Made by a program: the position numbers and the translations under genes. A stretch of 6,776 bases of DNA from an uncultured Polyangiaceae bacterium (GTDB lineage Bacteria > Myxococcota_A > Polyangia > Polyangiales > Polyangiaceae). The notes under the pieces were generated by a model. That model made no database searches. It had not been told where the DNA came from and was given only the letters and a program-made list of their open reading frames with translations. Positions 1-6,776 of the stretch are shown one piece after another. Location of the stretch: NCBI GenBank assembly GCA_938004815.1, contig CALKVR010000852.1, forward strand, positions 1-6,776, written 5' to 3'. The number at the start of each line of letters is the position of its first letter. Positions within the stretch are counted from its first letter, which is position 1.

Positions 1-2
1 CC

Positions 3-614
3 GTCCAGAAGCCGGAGGAAGAGGAGGAGACGATCGTCCCGGTGGCGCTCGTCGAGACCCCCGAAGAGAACCCCGCGATCGAAGAGCCGGAGCCGGTCGA
101 AGACAACTCCGACCCGGGGCCGAGCGCTCCGGGCCCGGTGGCGCCGAGCATGCCCGAAGACGTCCCCGACGAGCAGAAGCTCGCGGCGGCGCAAGACACC
201 TACGGCGACGGCGACAAGCCGATCAAGTTCGGCGACGGCGGCAGCGGCGGCAAGGGCAAGGGCACCGGCCCCGCGCCGAAGAAAGAAGAGAAGAAGGAGG
301 AGCCGAAGCCGAAGGCGGCGAAGCCCAAGCTCTCTCCCGAAGACTACGACCCGCCGAAGTGCAAGGCGTCGCGCATCGACGCGGCTGCGGCCAAGGCAGC
401 CGGCGTCGAGGGCACGGTCGTCGTGAAGTACACCGTGACCGAGAGCGGCGCCGTCACTGGGGTCGCGGTCGTGAGCGGCCCGCCGGAGCTCCACGCGCTC
501 GCGCTCGCGGCCGCGCAGCGCACCACCTGTGAGCCGGCCCGGCTCAAGGCCGACGGCTCGGCCATCTCGATCAGCCGGAGGGTCCCCTTCCGCGTGCGGT
601 TCTCCACCAAGTGA
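3..614 (+). CDS. tonB: TonB-family energy transducer, 5'-truncated by the window edge
   Basis: The reading frame is open to the left edge, so the start codon and the expected N-terminal membrane anchor lie outside; 203 residues are visible. An internal GTG at 42 is not a credible start because the frame continues upstream with the same Pro/Glu-rich composition. Order of what is visible: an acidic Pro/Glu-rich stretch (about 1-60), a Gly/Lys-rich patch (about 73-90), a Lys/Glu/Pro linker (about 92-110), then a TonB C-terminal domain (about 115-203) with the typical 'GVEGTVVVKYTV', 'SGAVTGVAVVSG' and final 'VPFRVRFSTK' strands. TonB spans the periplasm and passes energy from the ExbB-ExbD motor to outer-membrane receptors. 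The C-terminal domain has two cysteines (visible residues 120 and 176) that could form a disulphide. It lies 7 bp before exbB and is probably in the same operon. TolA is an alternative energy-transducing partner, but the domain pattern and the receptor downstream favour TonB. Confidence 0.85.
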   Translation, partial: VQKPEEEEETIVPVALVETPEENPAIEEPEPVEDNSDPGPSAPGPVAPSMPEDVPDEQKLAAAQDTYGDGDKPIKFGDGGSGGKGKGTGPAPKKEEKKEEPKPKAAKPKLSPEDYDPPKCKASRIDAAAAKAAGVEGTVVVKYTVTESGAVTGVAVVSGPPELHALALAAAQRTTCEPARLKADGSAISISRRVPFRVRFSTK

Positions 615-1268
615 GGATGCGATGACGTTTGATTTGATGCACATCTGGTCGTCGATGAGCATCGCCAACAAGGCGATCACGCTCGCGCTCATTCTCATGG
701 CCGTGCTCGCGGTGGCGGTGACGGTCGAGCGGCTGCTCGCCTTGAGAAAGAGCTCGCGCATCTCGCGCGCCTTCGCCGCCGCCGCGCAGGGCCCCATCGA
801 GAGCTGGGATCTCAATGGTCTCCTCGCTCTCGGCGAGGTGCACAAGTCGTCGAACCTCGCGCGGCTCTTCTCCACCATTACGAAGAAGTACGTCGATGGT
901 GTGAACCGGCCGCAGGGCGGGATGAGCCCCGTCGATATGGCCAGGAACGAGGCGGTGCGGCAGCAAGAGTCTCTCGGCGCCGAGCTTCGGCGCGGCATGA
1001 ACATCCTCGCCACCATCGGCTCGATCACGCCGTTCGTCGGTCTGCTCGGCACCGTCATCGGCATCATCGCTGCGTTCCAGGCGATCGGCGCATCGGGCGC
1101 GGGCGGCCTCGGCACGGTCAGCGTCGGCATCGCCGAGGCGCTCATCGAGACGGCCCTGGGCCTCTCGGTCGCGATCCCGGCCGTCATCCTGTTCAACTAC
1201 CTCACCCACCGCGTGACCTCGATCGAGTCCGCGCTGGGTCGCAGCGCGGGGCAGCTCATCGACGAGAT

Positions 1269-1272
1269 GGAG
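1269..1272 (+). promoter_or_regulatory. Ribosome binding site of the first exbD, inside exbB
   Basis: GGAG lies 7 bases before ATG 1280, within the exbB coding sequence. It supports the start that makes a 59-bp overlap. The only later in-frame candidate before the conserved region is a GTG at 1325, which has no purine-rich site ahead of it. Confidence 0.6.
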
Positions 1273-1279
1273 TACCGTT

Positions 1280-1729
<450 letters not shown>

Positions 1730-1732
1730 ACC

Positions 1733-2167
1733 ATGGGAATGGCGCTCGGCGGTGGCGGCAAGGGTAAGTCGGGGCCCGTCCCCGGCATCAACGTGACGCC
1801 GCTCGTCGACGTCGCGCTCGTCGTTCTCATCATCTTCATGGTCGTCGCGCCCATGCTGACCAAGACGTTCACGCTCGACGTGCCCCCCGAGCCCAAAGAG
1901 GACAAGAAGCCCCCGCCTCAATCGAACGACGCGATCGTCCTCACCATCGACGAGGCGGGGACGATGCGCATCAACAAGCAGATCGTCACGAGCGATCAGC
2001 TCGGCGGCCTCATCCCGCAGCTCCTCGCGGCGAGCCGCCACAAGGTCCTCCACTTCGATGCCGCAGACGGCTTGCCCTACGGCCAAGTCGTGGTCGCCCT
2101 CGACTCGTGCCGCGAGGCCGGGGCCAAGAACATCGCGATCGTGACGAAGAAGCTCGACGCCCACTGA
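1733..2167 (+). CDS. exbD: ExbD/TolR-family biopolymer transport protein, second copy
   Basis: This is a second ExbD paralogue of 144 residues, starting 3 bp after the first copy stops. It has a Gly/Lys-rich cytoplasmic N-terminus (1-18), one membrane helix (about 21-40) with 'INVTPLVDV' and the proton-carrying Asp26, a Pro/Lys-rich stretch (51-63), and a periplasmic ExbD domain ending in 'VLHFDAADGLPYGQVVVALD' and 'NIAIVTKK'. The membrane helix is nearly the same as in the first copy, but the periplasmic domain is clearly different, so the two are old paralogues and not a recent duplication. An ATG at 1739 is an alternative start two codons later; 1733 is kept for the compact spacing and the purine-rich GAGGAAGAGAG at 1715-1725. 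ExbD works as a dimer in known complexes, so a heterodimer with the first copy is possible (inference). Confidence 0.92.
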   Translation: MGMALGGGGKGKSGPVPGINVTPLVDVALVVLIIFMVVAPMLTKTFTLDVPPEPKEDKKPPPQSNDAIVLTIDEAGTMRINKQIVTSDQLGGLIPQLLAASRHKVLHFDAADGLPYGQVVVALDSCREAGAKNIAIVTKKLDAH

Positions 2168-2186
2168 CGGGCTCGGAGATCGATCC

Positions 2187-5100
2187 ATGAGACTTCGTAC
2201 CGGCAGGCGCCTGGGGTTCTGGGCCCTCGCCGTGCTCACCCTGGGTGCACCCGAGATCGTCCTCGCCCAAGACGAAGAGGCTGGGGACGACGCGCCGGTC
2301 GAGGAGGCGCCCGAAGAGGACGTCGCCGAGGAGGAAGCTCCCGTCGAAGAGGTCGCCGAAGAGGAGGTCACGGAGGCCGACGGCGGGCTCGCGCTCTCGC
2401 AGCCGCCCCCCGCCGGCAAAGGTGCCATCGCCGGCATCGTCACCGATACCAAGTACCAGGAGCCCGTCATCGAGGCCTACGTCGGCGTGGTCGGCACCAA
2501 GACCGCGGTCCTCACCGACGTCGACGGCACGTTCCGCCTCGATCTGCCTCCCGGCACCTACACGCTTCGAATCGCCTACGAGCTGCACAAGCCCGTGCGA
2601 ACCAGCCAAGTCGTCGTCGCCGCTGGCAAGATCGTCCGCGTCGACGTCAAGCTCCAGCCCGAAGAGGGCCAAGAGGACGTCATCGAGACCGTCGTCACCC
2701 TCGAGCAATCGAGCGTCGCGGGCCTCCTCCTCCAGCGCCAAAAGTCCGCCGCCGCGGGCGACTCCATCGGCCGCGCCGAGATCACCAAAGGCAACGATCG
2801 CACCGCCGCCGAAGCCGCGAGACGAGTCGTCGGCGCCAACATCGAGGGGTCGCGGTTCCTCTTCGTGCGCGGCTTGGGCGAGCGCCACACCAATGCGCTG
2901 TTCGAGGGCTTCCCTCTCCCCAGCCCCGAGCCCGACAAGCAGGCCGTTCCCCTCGATCTGTTTCCGTCGCAGATCCTGGAGAGCCTCACCGTCGTCAAGA
3001 CGTTCACCCCCGATGTGCCCGGTGACTTTGCAGGGGGGTCCGTTCGGATCGAGACCCGGCGCGTCCCCAACGATCTCACGCTCGCCGGCGGCATATCACT
3101 GGGCTTCAACACCCGAACCACCTTCCAAGACTTTTTGAGCTACGAGGGCGGCAGCCTCGACTGGCTCGGGATCGACGACGGCACCCGGGCGCTCCCGGAG
3201 AGCGTGCCCGACTACAAAGTCGGCACGTTTCTCGAAAAGGATGGCGAGGGTCTGCAAACGGTCGAAGAGGTGGCCGCGATCGGCCGGGACATGAACACCT
3301 CCCAATCGGTACGCACCACGATGGCGCCACCGAACCACGCCGGCAACTTCGTCGTGGCCAACTCATGGGCGCTCGGATCGGATGCCAAGATTGGCGTCAT
3401 GGGAGCGGTCGTCTACGATCGGCGCTTCGAGACGCACTCGGAAGAGATCCTTCGGACGTATGGCATCCGCACCGTCTCCGATACCGGGGACAAGGAGCTC
3501 TTTCGCCGGAACGACATCAATGTGCTTCGCGGGGTCGACAAGGTGAGCTGGGGCGTCCTTGCGGGGGTGACGCTCGAGGTCGGCGAGGATCATCGGTTCT
3601 CGCTGACCGGCCTGCAATCGCAGGCTGCCGACAACGAAGCCGCGGAGTTCTCGGGCTTTCATGAGGAGCGCTCGGCCTCGATCGTCAACACGATCAAGCG
3701 CTTCGTCTCCCGGACCCTCACCTACGGCCTGTTTCAAGGCGAGCACACCGTGAGATCCGCTGGGGATTTGAAGATCGAGTATGGCGTCGGGCTGGCCCGT
3801 GCCTCGCGCGACGAGCCCGATACCCGTGGCGTCATCTACACACTCTCGCCCCCCGTCTACTCCTTCGAGACCGACGGTCTGAGCGGCCAGCACTTCTACG
3901 CCGAGCAGGGCGAGACCACGGTCTCGGGGCAGCTCGATGTGACCAAGCCTTTCGGTACAGAGGACAAGAAGCTGGACGTCAAAGCCGGCGCCGCGGTCTC
4001 GGTGCGCAGCCGCGACTTCCTCGCCCGCCGCTTCAATTACCGCCCGGCCAACGGCGCCACGATCGCGTTCGACTGTCCCGTGGCCGAATGGGATCGGGCT
4101 TGCCCCGACCGCATCTTCCGCGACGAGAACGTCGGGCCCCAGCTCGAGCTCCAAGAGAACAATCGATTCGGCGACGGGTACGAGGCCTCGCTGGACGTCT
4201 ACGCCGGCTACGTGATGTTCGACGGCGAGATCGTGGACGACTTCAGGGTGGTCGTCGGACCTCGCCTCGAGGCGTCTCGCCAGAGCCTGCTCGCCTTCGA
4301 CCCCGGCAACCGCAGCCCCGATCAAGACCGCTTGAGCGAGCTCAATTCGACGGAGATCCTTCCCGCGCTCGGGGTCATCTACTCCCCGGTTCCGCGCGCC
4401 AACATTCGCGCTTCGGCGACGCGCACCGTCGCACGTCCGCAGATTCGTGAATTCGCTCCCTTCAGCTACACCGACTACTTCGGCGGGCAAGAGGTCCAGG
4501 GCAACGACGAGCTGGTGAACACCAGCATCATCAACACCGACCTGAGGTTCGAGTTCTTTCCCAAGACCACCGAGGTGGTCGCGGTCAGCGCCTTCTACAA
4601 GCGCTTCGCTGACCCGATCGAGCAGGTGATCGAGCCCGGTGGCACCAACGGCAAGGTCACCTACCAGAATGCAGACGGCGCCAATCTCTTCGGCGTCGAG
4701 CTCGAGGGCCGCAAATCGTTCGACATCTTTCACCCCGTCTTGCGTCCGCTGACCCTGATCGCCAACGTCACGTTCGCGCATTCGCGGGTCAACCTCGACC
4801 CTGCGGAGCTCGGTGATTCGACGAGTCAGTCGCGGCCGCTCTCTTTCCAGGCGCCGTACATCGTCAACGTGGCGCTCGATCTCGACGAGCAGACAATCGG
4901 CTTCCGGGCCCGCCTCGGCTACAACGTCGTCGGCGAGAGAATTTACTCCGTCGGGAAAGGTGGCCTGCCCGACGTCTATGAGCAGCCCCGGCACGATCTG
5001 AGCGCCACTGTCGGCAAAAGGATCGGCAAGCACGTGGAGGTGCGCGCGTCGGCTTCGAACATCCTGAACTCGCCGGTTCGCCGGACGCTCGGGAGCAGCG

Positions 5101-5195
5101 TCGAGGGCGAGGATTCGGAGGCCGAAGACAGCAACGTGCAGCGCGAGGTCTACTTCGGTCAGACCTTCTCCATCGGTGTCGGCCTCAACTACTGA
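2187..5195 (+). CDS. TonB-dependent outer-membrane receptor with carboxypeptidase-regulatory-like N-terminal domain
   Basis: This is an outer-membrane gated barrel that imports or exports a substrate using TonB energy. It has 1002 residues. In order: a signal peptide (1-27, cleavage likely after 'IVLA'); an acidic linker with pentapeptide repeats (36-65); a carboxypeptidase-regulatory-like beta domain (about 79-156, with 'GAIAGIVTDT', 'VDGTFRLDLPPGTYTLRI'); a TonB-box-like 'VIETVV' (165-170); a plug (about 170-292) with 'FLFVRGLGERHTNALFEG', 'SPEPDKQAVPLDLFPS' and 'PGDFAGGSVRIET'; and a barrel (about 298-1002) with 'RASATRTVARPQIREFAPF'. It ends in an aromatic residue (Tyr), as outer-membrane barrels do. 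The only two cysteines, 630 and 639, lie close together, probably in a surface loop. ATG 2187 has GGAG 8 bases upstream and begins a good signal peptide. It lies 19 bp after exbD. The receptor type, with the Ser-Pro-Glu-Pro-Asp plug motif, is widespread; the substrate is unknown to me, and nothing here proves iron uptake. Confidence 0.93.
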   Translation: MRLRTGRRLGFWALAVLTLGAPEIVLAQDEEAGDDAPVEEAPEEDVAEEEAPVEEVAEEEVTEADGGLALSQPPPAGKGAIAGIVTDTKYQEPVIEAYVGVVGTKTAVLTDVDGTFRLDLPPGTYTLRIAYELHKPVRTSQVVVAAGKIVRVDVKLQPEEGQEDVIETVVTLEQSSVAGLLLQRQKSAAAGDSIGRAEITKGNDRTAAEAARRVVGANIEGSRFLFVRGLGERHTNALFEGFPLPSPEPDKQAVPLDLFPSQILESLTVVKTFTPDVPGDFAGGSVRIETRRVPNDLTLAGGISLGFNTRTTFQDFLSYEGGSLDWLGIDDGTRALPESVPDYKVGTFLEKDGEGLQTVEEVAAIGRDMNTSQSVRTTMAPPNHAGNFVVANSWALGSDAKIGVMGAVVYDRRFETHSEEILRTYGIRTVSDTGDKELFRRNDINVLRGVDKVSWGVLAGVTLEVGEDHRFSLTGLQSQAADNEAAEFSGFHEERSASIVNTIKRFVSRTLTYGLFQGEHTVRSAGDLKIEYGVGLARASRDEPDTRGVIYTLSPPVYSFETDGLSGQHFYAEQGETTVSGQLDVTKPFGTEDKKLDVKAGAAVSVRSRDFLARRFNYRPANGATIAFDCPVAEWDRACPDRIFRDENVGPQLELQENNRFGDGYEASLDVYAGYVMFDGEIVDDFRVVVGPRLEASRQSLLAFDPGNRSPDQDRLSELNSTEILPALGVIYSPVPRANIRASATRTVARPQIREFAPFSYTDYFGGQEVQGNDELVNTSIINTDLRFEFFPKTTEVVAVSAFYKRFADPIEQVIEPGGTNGKVTYQNADGANLFGVELEGRKSFDIFHPVLRPLTLIANVTFAHSRVNLDPAELGDSTSQSRPLSFQAPYIVNVALDLDEQTIGFRARLGYNVVGERIYSVGKGGLPDVYEQPRHDLSATVGKRIGKHVEVRASASNILNSPVRRTLGSSVEGEDSEAEDSNVQREVYFGQTFSIGVGLNY
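2292..2381 (+). repeat. Six imperfect 15-bp tandem units encoding acidic pentapeptides
   Basis: Residues 36-65 of the receptor divide into six consecutive five-residue units of the type (A/V)-(P/A)-(V/E)-E-E, with units such as APVEE and VAEEE each occurring twice and the last unit degenerate. The stretch is strongly acidic, has no predicted fold, and lies just after the signal peptide, so it would be in the periplasm. The DNA units differ at third positions, so the array is not a fresh slippage product. Confidence 0.75.
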
Positions 5196-5299
5196 CGTCA
5201 CCGAACGGACACACATCGGCCCGAAGTTGTTACCGAGCGGGCGCGGTGCCTTCACAGACGGGGGGCAAGGTGCGCCGCGTTCACGGCAGGAGGCAACGT
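5196..5299 (+). other. 104-bp spacer between receptor and lipoprotein genes
   Basis: This is the only sizeable gap inside the gene cluster. I see no intrinsic terminator (no stem followed by a T run) and no convincing sigma-70-type promoter; a TTGTTA at 5227-5232 has no acceptable -10 partner at normal spacing. It ends in the strong ribosome binding site of the lipoprotein gene. Read-through from the receptor gene is the simplest view, but an unrecognised promoter cannot be excluded. Confidence 0.4.
5288..5293 (+). promoter_or_regulatory. Strong Shine-Dalgarno AGGAGG of the lipoprotein gene
   Basis: A perfect AGGAGG lies 6 bases before ATG 5300. It decides the start against the longer frame that opens at GTG 5246, whose extra 18 residues would put basic, non-signal sequence in front of the signal peptide. 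It is the strongest ribosome binding site in the window. Confidence 0.85.
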
Positions 5300-6652
5300 A
5301 TGCGCTTCTCACGATCGATCTTGATGACCACGGTGGCTTGTTCGGTGATGGCTCTGGGCGTCGCGTGTGGCGACGATGCAGCAGAGGACGGCGGCGGCGG
5401 CTCGGGCGCCGGCAGCAGCACCTCGAGCGGGGCGACCCAAGAGGTCACCATCGAGGGCGCCCTCGATACGATGTCGCTCACGGCCGACACGGTCTGGCGG
5501 CTGAAGGGTGTCGTCTCGGTCCCTAGCGGGAAGACCCTGACGATCGAGCCCGGCACGAAGATCGTGGGCGACAAGGGCACGCTAGGCACACTCGTCGTGC
5601 AGCGCGGCGGCAAGATCATGGCCGAGGGCACGGCCGACAAGCCGATCGTCTTCACGTCTGCGGTCCCTGTCGGCAGCCGCAGTGCCGGGGACTGGGGCGG
5701 CGTCGTCATCCTCGGCAAGGCTCCGATCAACGAGGCGGGCGGTGAGGCCGAGGTCGAGGGCTTTACCGATCCCCAGACGTACGGCGGCGGCGCGAGCCCG
5801 GACCCGAACGACAGCAGCGGCTCGCTCAAGTACGTGCGCATCGAGTTTGCCGGGATCGAGATCGCGCCCGACAACGAGATCAACGGGCTCACCCTCGCCG
5901 GCGTCGGCAAGGGCACCAAGATCGACTTCGTCCAGGTGAAGAGCGCGCTCGACGACTGCTTCGAGTTCTTCGGCGGCACCGTCGATGCGAAGCACCTCGT
6001 TTGCTACAACAACCAGGACGACGGCCTCGACTTCGACTCGGGCTACACCGGCTCGATCCAGTTCTACTTCCACCGCTCGGATCCGACGATCGCCGACGAC
6101 GCGAACGGCTTCGAGTGCGACAACGACGCTGATGACCCGGGCGTGACGCCGATCACGAACCCGACCATCTCGAACGTGACTCTTTGCGGACCCAACGGCG
6201 ATCCGGCGAAGCAGCAGTACGGCTTCCTCTTCCGCCGCGGCTTCCACGCCAACGTCATGAACGCGTTCGTGACCGGCTTCGAAGCGGGCGTCGACTTCCG
6301 CAACACCCCTGACACGGCTGTCACGCTCTCGCACTCCGTGTTCGTGGGCAACAAGGTCCACAACGTGGCCTACCCGGAGACCGACCCCAAGACCGACGAC
6401 GGCCTCCCCAATGAGGACGACGACATGGGCTTCGACGAGATCGCCTGGTTCGCCGAGGGCATGGGCAACGTCGAGACGGGCGCGATCGGTGACTGCTGGG
6501 CCGCCACGCCGGATCCGGCGCCGGCCGCGACCATCCCCGGCGGCGCTCCGGCGGGCTCGGGCTTCGACACCAGCGCGAGCTACGTCGGCGCGTTCAAGGA
6601 CAAGTCGGACACCTGGATGACGGGCGCGTGGGTCGACTGGGCCGCGAACTGA
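5300..6652 (+). CDS. Predicted lipoprotein with parallel beta-helix-like body, function unknown
   Basis: The protein has 450 residues. It starts with a lipoprotein signal peptide (1-22) and a lipobox-like 'LGVAC' with Cys23 as the probable lipidated residue; the -3 position is Gly, so the box is imperfect. A Gly/Ser-rich tether follows (about 31-45). The body (about 47-400) consists of short beta turns typical of right-handed beta-helix proteins: 'TLTIEPGTKI', 'LVVQRGGKIMAEGTADKPIVFTS', 'GDWGGVVILGKAPIN', 'YVRIEFAGI', 'EINGLTLAGVG', 'CFEFFGGTVDAKHLVCYN'. Acidic clusters (239-246, 371-379) could bind calcium. Mature cysteines other than Cys23 are 220, 235, 273, 296 and 399. From memory, the same body occurs in secreted Bacteroidota proteins that carry a type IX secretion tail; here a lipid anchor would take that place. 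No catalytic site is recognisable, so I do not call it a polysaccharide lyase. It follows the receptor gene and precedes the operon terminator, suggesting a partner role at the outer membrane (inference). Confidence 0.8.
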   Translation: MRFSRSILMTTVACSVMALGVACGDDAAEDGGGGSGAGSSTSSGATQEVTIEGALDTMSLTADTVWRLKGVVSVPSGKTLTIEPGTKIVGDKGTLGTLVVQRGGKIMAEGTADKPIVFTSAVPVGSRSAGDWGGVVILGKAPINEAGGEAEVEGFTDPQTYGGGASPDPNDSSGSLKYVRIEFAGIEIAPDNEINGLTLAGVGKGTKIDFVQVKSALDDCFEFFGGTVDAKHLVCYNNQDDGLDFDSGYTGSIQFYFHRSDPTIADDANGFECDNDADDPGVTPITNPTISNVTLCGPNGDPAKQQYGFLFRRGFHANVMNAFVTGFEAGVDFRNTPDTAVTLSHSVFVGNKVHNVAYPETDPKTDDGLPNEDDDMGFDEIAWFAEGMGNVETGAIGDCWAATPDPAPAATIPGGAPAGSGFDTSASYVGAFKDKSDTWMTGAWVDWAAN

Positions 6653-6701
6653 TCACGCCCGTCGAAACCGACGCGCGCCCCCAGCCGTAGTCCGTCCGCC
6701 A

Positions 6702-6726
6702 GTCACGTGGGCTCCTGCCGCGTGAT
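6702..6726 (+). other. Small hairpin in the 3' untranslated region
   Basis: TCACGTGG (6703-6710) pairs with CCGCGTGA (6718-6725) through 8 pairs including one G-U, around a 7-base loop; a further G-U can close the base. No T run follows, so it is not itself a terminator. It may protect the 3' end of the transcript, or be chance in GC-rich DNA. The rest of 6653-6744 shows nothing recognisable. Confidence 0.3.
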
Positions 6727-6744
6727 GCCTCCAGAGAACCGCTT

Positions 6745-6776
6745 AGCCGGTGCAGGGAAACCTGCACCGGCTTTTT
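6745..6776 (+). terminator. Intrinsic (Rho-independent) terminator
   Basis: A perfect stem of GCCGGTGCAGG (6746-6756) with CCTGCACCGGC (6761-6771) encloses a GAAA loop of the stable GNRA type and is followed directly by at least five T residues that run to the window edge. An outer A-T pair (6745/6772) makes it 12 bp. It lies 92 bp after the lipoprotein stop and would end the operon transcript. The left flank has no A run, so it acts on the plus strand only. Confidence 0.93.

Noticed and set aside
529..621. Extended exbB start at GTG 529
   Set aside because: The added residues overlap the conserved end of TonB, contain no membrane or signal feature, and ATG 622 gives the family length.
2245..3138. 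Plus-strand frame of 297 codons rich in Ser, Pro and Arg inside the receptor
   Set aside because: Composition is typical of the shifted frame of GC-rich coding DNA; the receptor frame has a signal peptide and all plug motifs over the same bases.
5242..5279. Possible hairpin CGCGGTGC / GCGCCGCG in the spacer
   Set aside because: The loop is 22 bases, one pair is G-U, and no T run follows; such matches are common by chance in GC-rich DNA.
5246..5299. Extended lipoprotein start at GTG 5246
   Set aside because: The added residues would precede the signal peptide, and ATG 5300 has a perfect AGGAGG at ideal spacing.
3363..5312. Minus-strand open frame of 649 codons opposite the receptor
   Set aside because: In GC-rich DNA the antisense frame of a well-biased gene is often open. 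Its translation is a low-complexity mix rich in Val/Glu/Arg/Asp with no domain, and the plus strand clearly encodes a complete receptor.
5300..6652. Pectate lyase or other polysaccharide lyase reading of the beta-helix protein
   Set aside because: The fold resemblance is only in the repeated turns; no set of catalytic Lys/Arg and calcium-binding Asp residues characteristic of those enzymes could be recognised.

Overview
The window is very GC-rich, with coding capacity packed on the plus strand. It reads as chromosomal DNA of a Gram-negative bacterium with an outer membrane, because it encodes a TonB-dependent outer-membrane receptor and the inner-membrane motor that powers it. The GC bias, the lipoprotein with a 'CGDD' start and a Gly/Ser-rich tether, and the Pro/Lys/Glu-rich TonB suggest a myxobacterium or close relative (Myxococcota). 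This is inferred from style; no rRNA or other marker is present.

Layout, all on the plus strand: (1) the 3' part of a TonB-family energy transducer, open through the left edge to 614; (2) exbB 622-1338; (3) a first exbD 1280-1729, overlapping exbB by 59 bp; (4) a second exbD 1733-2167; (5) a 1002-residue TonB-dependent receptor with an acidic pentapeptide-repeat extension and a carboxypeptidase-regulatory-like domain, 2187-5195; (6) after a 104-bp gap, a predicted lipoprotein with a parallel beta-helix-like body, 5300-6652; (7) a strong intrinsic terminator at 6745-6776. Spacings in the first five genes (7 bp, 59-bp overlap, 3 bp, 19 bp) argue for a single transcript whose promoter lies left of the window and whose end is the terminator.

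Together the genes look like a self-contained uptake module. ExbB and two ExbD paralogues form a proton-driven motor, TonB carries the energy across the periplasm, the receptor is the outer-membrane gate, and the lipoprotein is a likely membrane-anchored partner. The substrate cannot be read from the sequence. Points worth a second look are the two ExbDs with nearly identical membrane helices but different periplasmic domains, the out-of-frame exbB/exbD overlap, the 15-bp/5-residue acidic repeat on the receptor opposite a lysine-rich TonB linker, and the receptor/beta-helix lipoprotein pair of unknown role. No mobile element, CRISPR array, tRNA or rRNA was seen.
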